Shown here: one piece after another, positions 1-6,137 of the stretch
Numbering within the stretch: position 1 is the first letter of the stretch
Layout of the letters: the number at the start of each line of letters is the position of its first letter
DNA from: Spirochaetota bacterium
Lineage (GTDB): Bacteria > Spirochaetota > B62-G9
Reading direction: 5' to 3'
Assembly: GCA_026990615.1 (NCBI GenBank)
Contig: JALXDB010000205.1
Location: forward strand, 1 to 6,360
DNA length: 6,360 nucleotides
The notes under the pieces: generated by a model
Databases searched by the model: none
The model's input: only the letters and a program-made list of their open reading frames with translations
What the model was told of the DNA's origin: nothing
Made by a program: the position numbers and the translations under genes

Positions 1-301
1 CGGTAATTCAGAGCCTTGATTCATCGAGAAGGCGGGAAGTCTATAATTTCTTATGTATTAAGGAAATATTAGTTTCGCTCGAAATTACAGTTTACTACAT
101 TGCGTTTGAGAGTAGAATAAATTTATTCGCTAAGCTCGAAGAGAAAAATACTTCTTCGCTTTGCTCGAAAAGTAAAAGAGATTTCTTCGCTACGCTCGAA
201 AGGACAAAAACAGGTTTTATAGTAGGCACGTTTTATTCAATTTAATTTAACAATTTGCAACGATTAATTTATCAATTGGAAGCTGATTTCTCTTATAAAT
301 C
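1..301. other. AT-rich upstream region without a convincing gene
   Basis: This stretch precedes the promoter of the transporter operon. It holds the 15-bp repeat cluster described separately and otherwise low-complexity AT-rich DNA. One + strand frame is open from the left edge to a TAA at 243-245 (about 80 codons). It has no ATG, no Shine-Dalgarno site, and reads as an unlikely mix of residues, partly generated by the repeats (two copies read Phe-Ala-x-Leu-Glu). I see no conserved motif in it. It could be the tail of an upstream gene cut by the window edge, but more likely it is non-coding. A short inverted repeat (GCCTT at 13-17, AAGGC at 29-33) has no T tract after it. Confidence 0.6.
74..200. 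repeat. cluster of 15-bp repeats TTCGCTNNGCTCGAA
   Basis: Three full copies lie at 126-140 (NN=AA), 155-169 (NN=TT) and 186-200 (NN=AC), with starts 29 and 31 bp apart. They are separated by 14-16 bp of purine-rich AT spacer. A fourth site at 74-83, TTCGCTCGAA, equals the repeat with one NNGCT block missing. The ends (TTCG/CGAA) are complementary, so each copy is an imperfect palindrome with only a 4-bp stem. On the other strand each reads CGAGCNNAGCGAA, which resembles the CGAGCGAAGCGAAG core of dispersed intergenic elements familiar from many bacterial genomes; that link is inference. Repeat and spacer are too short for CRISPR. Function is unknown; a dispersed repeat or a multi-site protein-binding region are both possible. 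Confidence 0.75.
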
Positions 302-330
302 GATTTTGAATCAATATTTGAATTGAAATC
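302..330. promoter_or_regulatory. candidate operator palindrome over the -35 box
   Basis: An imperfect inverted repeat has 13-bp arms at 302-314 and 318-330 around a 3-bp centre; 10 of 13 positions are complementary. The outer GATTT/AAATC and inner TCAA/TTGA blocks are perfect. The right arm covers the proposed -35 hexamer (323-328), a position where a bound dimeric regulator would block RNA polymerase. The DNA is AT-rich, so chance symmetry is possible, and no regulator gene lies in the window to pair it with. Confidence 0.3.
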
Positions 331-350
331 TGTAGATATTTATATATAAT
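323..350 (+). promoter_or_regulatory. sigma70-type promoter of the transporter operon
   Basis: The -35 box is TTGAAA (323-328, five of six consensus bases) and the -10 box is TATAAT (345-350, perfect), with a 16-bp spacer. Transcription would start near 357, giving a leader of about 65 nt before the binding-protein start codon. A second, weaker candidate lies just downstream: TTGACT at 355-360 with TTTAAA at 378-383 (17-bp spacer). Either would drive the whole operon. Confidence 0.6.
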
Positions 351-421
351 TCATTTGACTGTTTCTGTCATTGCGGGTTTAAATTCTATTTTCAAAATTT
401 ATTCTTTAGGAGGATTTCACT

Positions 422-2020
422 ATGAAAAAAGCAGTGGTTTTGTTTATTGCATTATTGCTCTTACTGGGCTTTCAGACTGCATTTGCAGGGAGCAAGGAGA
501 AGACAGCTCGAAAAGAATCTGAAAGTACTTCAGCTGAAACCAAAACTCCATCAAAAACTGTTGAAACAAAGAGAGGGGGAGTTTTAAAGGTAGGGATACA
601 GCCTTTAAACAATCTTGATCCTCATTTTGCAACATCAATATCGGATATTCTTGTCAGTCAGCAGCTTTACGATGGTCTTGTTTTTATCGACAAAAACAAC
701 CGTCCTGTCCCAAATCTTGCGACAAAATGGGAATCTCCTGATGGAAAGGTCTGGACTTTTACAGTCAGAACAGATGCAAAGTTCAGCAATGGCGATCCCA
801 TTACAGTTGATGATATAATTTACTCCTTTAACAGGCTTAGAGATCCAAAAATTGGAGCTCCGACTGTAAAACTTTACAAGAATATTGTCGAAATAAAGGC
901 TCCTGATGCTTCACATGTTCAGTTTATACTGGATAAACCCAATCCCGAGTTTCCCAGTGATGTCGGAGATTATCATGCCGTTATCATTTCAAAAAAGATA
1001 AAAGACCCGTCTAAAGAGTGGATCAGCAGTGGGCCCTTTGTGGTGAAAAATTATTCTCCTGAAGACAGAATCGTTCTCGGCAGAAATCCCTATTACTGGG
1101 AAAAGGGCGACGATGGGAAACCCCTTCCGTATATTGATGAACTGCAGTTTATCTTTTCTCCTGACCTCGAGGGGAAAGTTGAAGCATTAAGAGGAGGCCA
1201 GTTGAACTTTGTCGGCGGATTAAGTGCCCAGTTTGTCGAAATAGTAAAACGCGACCCGAATCTTAAACTTCTTACAAATGTTTCAAATATGCATTACGTA
1301 CTTCATATGAGGTCCGACAAAGGGCATGTAGCCTCGGATAATAGAGTTAGAATGGCCTTGAAACTGGCAACAAACCACAGGGAAATTATTGATGCCGTTA
1401 GGCCCGGACTTGCAGAAGTTGGAAATGGATTTACCCCGGTTGGACCTGCCTATAAAGATTACTATCTTAATAAACCGCCAAAACCTGACATTGAAAAGGC
1501 TAAAAAGTTACTTGCCGAGGCAGGTTATCCTAACGGATTAAAGATTACTCTCTATGCCCAGAATGCAATGGATGTACCGAATATTGCTACTGTATGGAAA
1601 GAGCAGATGGCCAAGATCGGTGTCGATGTAGAGATCAATGTAATTCCTACCGACATATATTACGGAAATGGTGAGCAGAGCTGGTTGAAGTGTGATTTCG
1701 GTATTACAGATTGGGGAGCAAGGGCAACGCCGGTTACCTATTTTAAACTGGCCTATACGAGCGATGCTCCGTGGAACGAAAGTCACTGGTCTGACCCTGA
1801 ATTTGATGAGCTGGTTAAAAGGATTGATAGTGAAATGGATAAAGCTAAAAGAATCGAGTTGTATAAAAAGGCCCAGGAAATTTTAATAGAGCGAGGGCCG
1901 ATAATTGTACCGTACTTCGAGGATATTACGGCAGCCGTAACTGCCGATGTGTCGGGAATAACGATTCCGTCGGATTGGGCTAGAACAAGATTTTATAAAG
2001 CCTACTTTGAGAAAAGATAG
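422..2020 (+). CDS. periplasmic substrate-binding protein of a peptide-type ABC importer
   Basis: This 532-residue protein should capture the substrate in the periplasm and deliver it to the permease pair encoded downstream. Residues 1-22 form a signal peptide (MKK start, Leu-rich core, AFA|G cleavage after A22). There is no lipobox Cys, so it should be a soluble periplasmic protein. Residues 23-50 are a Lys/Ser/Thr/Glu-rich linker. The SBP_bac_5 (extracellular solute-binding family 5) domain begins at RGGVLKVGIQ (51-60). Typical family segments are the stretch from A100 to R138, containing SPDGKVWTF and KFSNGDPITVDD, then DNRVRMAL (306-313) and KAKKLLAEAGYPNG (359-372). D430 in the ITDWGAR segment is placed like the acidic residue that holds the peptide amino group in DppA/OppA, but the following residues differ, so peptide specificity is unproven. 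The start is well supported: AGGAGG at 408-413, 8 nt before ATG. Nickel or sugar binding by the same family cannot be excluded. Confidence 0.95.
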   Translation: MKKAVVLFIALLLLLGFQTAFAGSKEKTARKESESTSAETKTPSKTVETKRGGVLKVGIQPLNNLDPHFATSISDILVSQQLYDGLVFIDKNNRPVPNLATKWESPDGKVWTFTVRTDAKFSNGDPITVDDIIYSFNRLRDPKIGAPTVKLYKNIVEIKAPDASHVQFILDKPNPEFPSDVGDYHAVIISKKIKDPSKEWISSGPFVVKNYSPEDRIVLGRNPYYWEKGDDGKPLPYIDELQFIFSPDLEGKVEALRGGQLNFVGGLSAQFVEIVKRDPNLKLLTNVSNMHYVLHMRSDKGHVASDNRVRMALKLATNHREIIDAVRPGLAEVGNGFTPVGPAYKDYYLNKPPKPDIEKAKKLLAEAGYPNGLKITLYAQNAMDVPNIATVWKEQMAKIGVDVEINVIPTDIYYGNGEQSWLKCDFGITDWGARATPVTYFKLAYTSDAPWNESHWSDPEFDELVKRIDSEMDKAKRIELYKKAQEILIERGPIIVPYFEDITAAVTADVSGITIPSDWARTRFYKAYFEKR

Positions 2021-2060
2021 AAGAGAAATTAAATTGGATTAACACAGGTTAAAGTAAAAC

Positions 2061-2104
2061 GGCGAACTCCGTTCACTTGGAATGGAGTTCGCCTGCCATT
2101 TTTT
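2061..2104 (+). terminator. intrinsic terminator-like hairpin inside the operon
   Basis: GGCGAACTCC (2061-2070) pairs perfectly with GGAGTTCGCC (2084-2093). The stem extends inward by a G-T wobble and three further pairs to a 5-nt loop (2075-2079), about 14 bp in all. Six T residues follow at 2099-2104 after a 5-nt gap, which is slightly far from the stem and would make termination incomplete. It sits 40 nt after the binding-protein stop and well before the permease start. I see no clear promoter between it and 2190, so the membrane genes most likely depend on read-through. Such an arrangement commonly gives more binding protein than membrane complex. It may also protect the upstream mRNA from 3' decay. 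Confidence 0.75.
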
Positions 2105-2189
2105 AAAAATCTATATATTTTTTAAGTATAAAAATCAGGTAAGATAAAAAAACTTAACTCTAAATTTTCATTCAACAAGGGTTGAAGAG

Positions 2190-3092
2190 ATGTTTCATCC
2201 TGAGCACGAGAGTGTAGATGTAGAAACTGCGCCTGCATTGACAAAGAGAAAGGGGAGATGGCTTCTCTACTGGAGAAGGATGAACAGGCAGATCCCTTCG
2301 ATGATAGGGACATTTATTTTTCTGTTTTTTTTCCTGATGGCATTGATCGGTCCTCTTGTATCTCCCTATGACTACAGGGCTCAAAATATAAAAGAACGGC
2401 TTCAACCTCCTTCCCTTCGACACCTCTGCGGAACGGATCAGTACGGCAGGGATATATTCAGCAGGATTATAGTGGGAAGCAGAAATATATTTTTTTTGGG
2501 CGGGAGCGGAACTTTGATTGCCGTACTGATTGGTGCAACGTTGGGTCTTTTATCCGGTTATTATGGCGGATTTTCGGACGAAATACTTACGAGGCTGTTT
2601 GATGTTTTGCTCTCTATCCCACCGATGCTGCTTGCGCTGGTGCTGCTTGTCACCATAGGACCTTCCAAACTGGGCTTGATAATGGTTGTGGCCCTTCTTT
2701 ACCTGCCCATAGAGGCAAGGGTAATGCGCAGTATGGTGCTGTCACTGAAGACAAGGGAATTTGTTGAGGCTGCAAAGATAAGGGGTGAAAAAAATCTCTA
2801 CATATGGTTTAAAGAGATATTACCCAATACAATGGGCCCGATGCTTGTTGAGGTATCCATGAGATTTTCATATTCGGTTTTCCTGGTTGCTTCACTGGGA
2901 TTTCTGGGACTGGGGGTCCAGCCCCCCTCACCTGATTGGGGACTTCAGATAAACGAGGCAAGGGGGTGGTTTTCCATCGCTCCGTGGATGTTGATATTTC
3001 CTGCAATTGCAATTTCCCTTTTAATAATTGCAACAAATCTGATGACAGATGGACTGAGACAAACTTTTTACTCTACCGGAGGGATTGAGTAA
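2190..3092 (+). CDS. dppC: DppC/OppC-type ABC transporter permease
   Basis: This 300-residue inner-membrane protein should form the translocation pore with the DppB-type permease encoded at the end of the operon. The symbol is family-level. After a cytoplasmic tail (1-35) comes the OppC_N segment with TM1 (about 38-58), then the family hallmark GTDQYGRDIFSRIIVGSR (81-98). Further helices lie near 103-125, 139-157, 160-177, 216-243 and 264-287. The EAA loop that docks on the ATPase is at 189-220 (FVEAAKIRGE, then LPNTMGP). The conserved block SLGFLGLGVQPPSPDWG is at 235-251. The usual C-terminal DGLRDxLDP is replaced by DGLRQTFYSTGGIE. Length is normal. A modest AAGGG (2177-2181) lies 8 nt before ATG. 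The gene contains two 8-T runs (2325-2332 and 2490-2497). Confidence 0.95.
   Translation: MFHPEHESVDVETAPALTKRKGRWLLYWRRMNRQIPSMIGTFIFLFFFLMALIGPLVSPYDYRAQNIKERLQPPSLRHLCGTDQYGRDIFSRIIVGSRNIFFLGGSGTLIAVLIGATLGLLSGYYGGFSDEILTRLFDVLLSIPPMLLALVLLVTIGPSKLGLIMVVALLYLPIEARVMRSMVLSLKTREFVEAAKIRGEKNLYIWFKEILPNTMGPMLVEVSMRFSYSVFLVASLGFLGLGVQPPSPDWGLQINEARGWFSIAPWMLIFPAIAISLLIIATNLMTDGLRQTFYSTGGIE
3078..3083 (+). promoter_or_regulatory. ribosome binding site fixing a TTG start
   Basis: GGAGGG ends 9 nt before the TTG at 3093, which follows the permease TAA (3090-3092) with no gap. The nearby ATG at 3103 is out of frame, and no in-frame ATG or GTG occurs before the first ATPase domain begins. The site lies inside the end of the permease gene, suggesting translational coupling. 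Confidence 0.75.
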
Positions 3093-5183
3093 TTGGACAT
3101 ACATGGTGAGACATTAAAACCTGTTCTCGAGGTTAAAAACCTTAATATATCCTATGAAACTGAAGAAGGGGTTTTCAGGGCAGTTCAGGATGTCTCCTTT
3201 TCCATTTTCCCGAGGGAGAGCTATGGGCTTGTCGGTGAATCAGGCTCCGGCAAAACCACAATAGCATTTTCGATTGTCCGATACCTTCCACCGAATGGTA
3301 GAGTTTGCGGAGGAAGTGTTCTCTTTGATGGTAGAGACATCTATTCAATGTCAAGGTCCGAGTTGAGGGATCTCTGGGGTGGTAAAATTGGTATGGTCTA
3401 TCAGAATCCTCAGGCGGCCTTTAATCCTTCGATAACAGTAGGAAAGCAGCTGGCGGAGGTTGCACAATTTCATCTTGGTGTTTCTTTAAAGGAGGCAATG
3501 AGCAGGGCGGTTGAGATGCTGAGGCTCGTTGCAATGCCGGACCCAGAATCGGTTGCTAAAAGGTATCCTTATCAACTGTCGGGCGGAATGCAGCAGCGCG
3601 CACTTATTGCGATGGCCATGATAACGCAGCCCGAGTTGCTTATCATGGATGAACCCACAACCGCTCTTGATGTGACAACCCAGGCTGTTATCCTTGATCT
3701 GATATCAGATCTAAAAAAGAGGTTCAATACAGCCATACTGTATATAACCCACAATCTTGCTGTGGTTGCAAATATATGCGATAGGATCGGTGTGCTTTAT
3801 GCAGGAAATCTGATGGAACAGGGCAGGGTAGAGCAGATTATAAAAAATCCAGCGCATCCCTATACTTATAAGCTCCTCCAGTGTGTACCAAAGTTTAAAC
3901 TATCGGGTGAAAAGAGTTATCTCTCTAATATACCGGGTTCTATCCCAAAACTTTTTGAAATACCGGAAGGATGTGTTTTTGTCCCGAGGTGCCCGCTTGC
4001 TGATAAGAGATGCTGGGAGAATCGGCCGGGACATGTTAAAGTTGAGAACTGGCACTATACTTCCTGTTTCAACTGGCAGAAAGTCGAGGAATTAAGGAGG
4101 GAAGAAGTAAAACAGGGTGAAAAACTCATTTTAAAAAAGAGTGAAACCACCGATAGAGAGGAAATCCTGTTAAAAACCCAAAATCTGAAGAAGTACTATA
4201 GCATTTCCAGATACGGGTTAAATCTCTTTGGGAAGAAAAGAAGTGTAAAATCACTGGATGGAATTACACTGTGGGTTAACAGGGGATTTACGCTGGGAAT
4301 CGTTGGAGAGAGTGGGAGTGGAAAAACAACTCTGGCCAGGGTTATAGTTGGCCTGACCGAGCCCACAGACGGCAGAGTGTTACTAAATGGCAAAGAGCTT
4401 GGTCCCACTACGGGCGAAAGGTCTAAAGAACAGTTAAAAAAGATCCAGATGGTTTTTCAGAATCCTGAAACATCTCTAAACCCATACCATAAAATTGGAA
4501 ATGTACTTGCAAGGTCTTTATTCCTGGCTTCGCAGGGTTCAGTCAAAGGCAGAAAAACTAAAAAGAGGATTAGAAACGATGTTGTGAGAATGCTCAGGGC
4601 GGTTAAATTGCCTCCTGAATATATAGACAAGCTGCCCGGGGAATTAAGCGGAGGCGAAAAACAGAGGGTTGCTATTGCAAGGGCATTTGCCACAAATCCA
4701 GATCTTGTTCTTCTGGATGAGCCGCTATCTTCTCTTGATGTTTCTGTTCAGGGGTCCCTTATAAATCTGCTAATTGATCTTCAGGTGCAGAACAGAACTT
4801 CCTATATGTTTATATCACACGATCTTGCTGTGGTTCAGAGTATTTCTGATTGGGTTGCTGTGATGTATCTGGGCGAGATGGTCGAATGGGGAAACTCGAG
4901 GGATGTTTTGAAGCCCCCCTATCATCCGTACACCGAAGCTTTGATCTCTGCTGTTCCCGTTATTGATGGACACGGGTTAAAGAAAATAATCCGATTAAAG
5001 GGGAGTATACCGAGTGCACTGGAGATTCCCTCAGGGTGCAGATTTCATACAAGGTGCCCGAGGAAAATAGGTAGCATCTGTGAAAGTGAAGAACCTCCAT
5101 GGCAAAAGGGAGATGGAGACCACTGGATTAAGTGTCATATTCCCATAGAAAAACTTGCTTATATAGAAAACCAAAAGGAGTAA
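3093..5183 (+). CDS. fused DppD-DppF-type ATPase with two nucleotide-binding domains
   Basis: This 696-residue cytoplasmic protein supplies both ATPase sites of the importer, normally made as two proteins of about 330 residues each. First half: Walker A GESGSGKT (48-55), Q-loop Q104, signature LSGGMQQR (162-169), Walker B LLIMDEP (182-188), H-loop H220. Second half: Walker A GESGSGKT (405-412), Q456, LSGGEKQR (518-525), LVLLDEP (538-544), H576. All catalytic residues are present, so both sites should hydrolyse ATP. Each half ends in the oligo_HPY extension (HPY at 255-257 and 611-613) with four cysteines: C294, C300, C307, C325 and C649, C655, C663, C681. This pattern matches the 4Fe-4S site described for some Opp/Dpp ATPases. 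A charged linker (about 330-358) joins the halves. Translation starts at TTG after GGAGGG. Fused forms are known, for example in mycobacterial OppD. Confidence 0.95.
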   Translation: MDIHGETLKPVLEVKNLNISYETEEGVFRAVQDVSFSIFPRESYGLVGESGSGKTTIAFSIVRYLPPNGRVCGGSVLFDGRDIYSMSRSELRDLWGGKIGMVYQNPQAAFNPSITVGKQLAEVAQFHLGVSLKEAMSRAVEMLRLVAMPDPESVAKRYPYQLSGGMQQRALIAMAMITQPELLIMDEPTTALDVTTQAVILDLISDLKKRFNTAILYITHNLAVVANICDRIGVLYAGNLMEQGRVEQIIKNPAHPYTYKLLQCVPKFKLSGEKSYLSNIPGSIPKLFEIPEGCVFVPRCPLADKRCWENRPGHVKVENWHYTSCFNWQKVEELRREEVKQGEKLILKKSETTDREEILLKTQNLKKYYSISRYGLNLFGKKRSVKSLDGITLWVNRGFTLGIVGESGSGKTTLARVIVGLTEPTDGRVLLNGKELGPTTGERSKEQLKKIQMVFQNPETSLNPYHKIGNVLARSLFLASQGSVKGRKTKKRIRNDVVRMLRAVKLPPEYIDKLPGELSGGEKQRVAIARAFATNPDLVLLDEPLSSLDVSVQGSLINLLIDLQVQNRTSYMFISHDLAVVQSISDWVAVMYLGEMVEWGNSRDVLKPPYHPYTEALISAVPVIDGHGLKKIIRLKGSIPSALEIPSGCRFHTRCPRKIGSICESEEPPWQKGDGDHWIKCHIPIEKLAYIENQKE

Positions 5184-5192
5184 TCTCGCAAG

Positions 5193-6137
5193 ATGCTACG
5201 TTTTACTTTGAGAAGACTGGGATTTGTAGGATTAACCTTCTTGATTTCCTCAATTCTTATTTTTTCGCTCACCCAGATTTTGCCGGGCGATGTGGCTACC
5301 ATGGTTCTCGGACGTTTTGCCACACAGCAGGCCCTTCATAATCTAAGGGAAAAACTTGGCCTGAATCAGCCCGTATATCTTCAGTACTTTCACTGGCTCT
5401 TTAACTTTGTTATTGGGAAGTGGGGGAATTCATTAAGTACAAATGTTTCTGTTTTTAAACTGGTTATCCAGAGGTTAAGAAATTCGGGGATGCTGGCTCT
5501 TGTGGGCTGTGCAATGTATATACCACTGGGTATATTGCTGGGAGTAGTTGCGGCATTCCACAGGAATAAGTTCATTGATCAGCTTATATCCATTGTTTCA
5601 CTTGGGTTTATAGGATTGCCGGAGTTTGTAACGGGGGTTGTTTTGATAGCATTTTTTGCTTTGAAATTTCATCTTTTTCCGGCGAGTTCTTCGATAGAAC
5701 CGGATGCCAGGTTCTTTGAGATACTCCCGAAGTTGATTCTTCCTGGGATTACAATTTCGTTAACCAATCTGGCATATGTTATCAGGATGACAAGGTCCAG
5801 CACGGTTGATGTGCTGAAAATGGACTACACCCGTACAGCTTACCTGAAGGGTTTGAAACCGGGATATGTATTGAGAAAACATGTTTTAAGAAATGCTCTT
5901 TTGCCGACTGTAACGATAGTTGCGATTGGTATTGCCTATTTAATCGGTGGACTTATCATAACCGAATCCCTTTTTGGATATCCAGGTGTAGGAAGGCTCC
6001 TGCTCTACGCCATAAATCACAGGGATTTACCCTTGATACAGGCGATCTCTATGATAATCGTTTTAATATTTACCTTTACAAACTTTATTGCTGACGTTAT
6101 ATATGCGTACCTTGATCCAAGGATAAGGTACAGGTAG
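5193..6137 (+). CDS. dppB: DppB/OppB-type ABC transporter permease
   Basis: This 314-residue inner-membrane protein is the partner of the DppC-type permease; the symbol is family-level. The N-terminus is typical of DppB: TM1 (about 10-30) followed by LPGD (30-33), and a periplasmic loop with LREKLGLNQPVYLQYFHWL (51-69) and GKWGNSL (75-81). Five more helices lie near 100-121, 133-155, 180-198, 238-260 and 283-305. The EAA loop that contacts the ATPase is at 211-239 (DYTRTAYLKGL, then RKHVLRNALLPT). ESLFGYPGVGRLL (258-270) and the C-terminal YAYLDPRIRYR (304-314) are family hallmarks. Length is normal. AAAGGAG (5174-5180) lies 12 nt before ATG, a rather long spacing, overlapping the end of the ATPase gene. 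This gene usually comes second in such operons, next to dppC; here it is last. Confidence 0.95.
   Translation: MLRFTLRRLGFVGLTFLISSILIFSLTQILPGDVATMVLGRFATQQALHNLREKLGLNQPVYLQYFHWLFNFVIGKWGNSLSTNVSVFKLVIQRLRNSGMLALVGCAMYIPLGILLGVVAAFHRNKFIDQLISIVSLGFIGLPEFVTGVVLIAFFALKFHLFPASSSIEPDARFFEILPKLILPGITISLTNLAYVIRMTRSSTVDVLKMDYTRTAYLKGLKPGYVLRKHVLRNALLPTVTIVAIGIAYLIGGLIITESLFGYPGVGRLLLYAINHRDLPLIQAISMIIVLIFTFTNFIADVIYAYLDPRIRYR

Noticed and set aside
1..24. Minus-strand ATG at 24 opening a divergent gene off the left edge
   Set aside because: Only eight codons are visible and no Shine-Dalgarno sequence precedes the ATG.
126..200. Possible CRISPR array
   Set aside because: The repeat is only 15 bp with 14-16 bp AT-rich spacers and three full copies; no cas gene is present.
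365..377. CTGTCATTGCGGG in the leader as the head of a dispersed intergenic element
   Set aside because: It resembles the start of a familiar bacterial repeat (GTCATTGCGAG), but the rest of the element is absent, so the match may be chance.
2039..2052. TTAAC/GTTAA inverted repeat just before the terminator hairpin
   Set aside because: A 5-bp AT-rich stem is weak and common by chance; no role could be supported.
2105..2189. Separate promoter for the DppC-type permease
   Set aside because: TATAAA (2127-2132) and TAAGAT (2140-2145) occur, but neither has a plausible -35 box at the right distance.
3488..3500. AAAGGAGG followed by an in-frame ATG (M136 of the ATPase) as an internal start
   Set aside because: The spacing is only 2 nt, and the product would lack the first Walker A, leaving half a domain.
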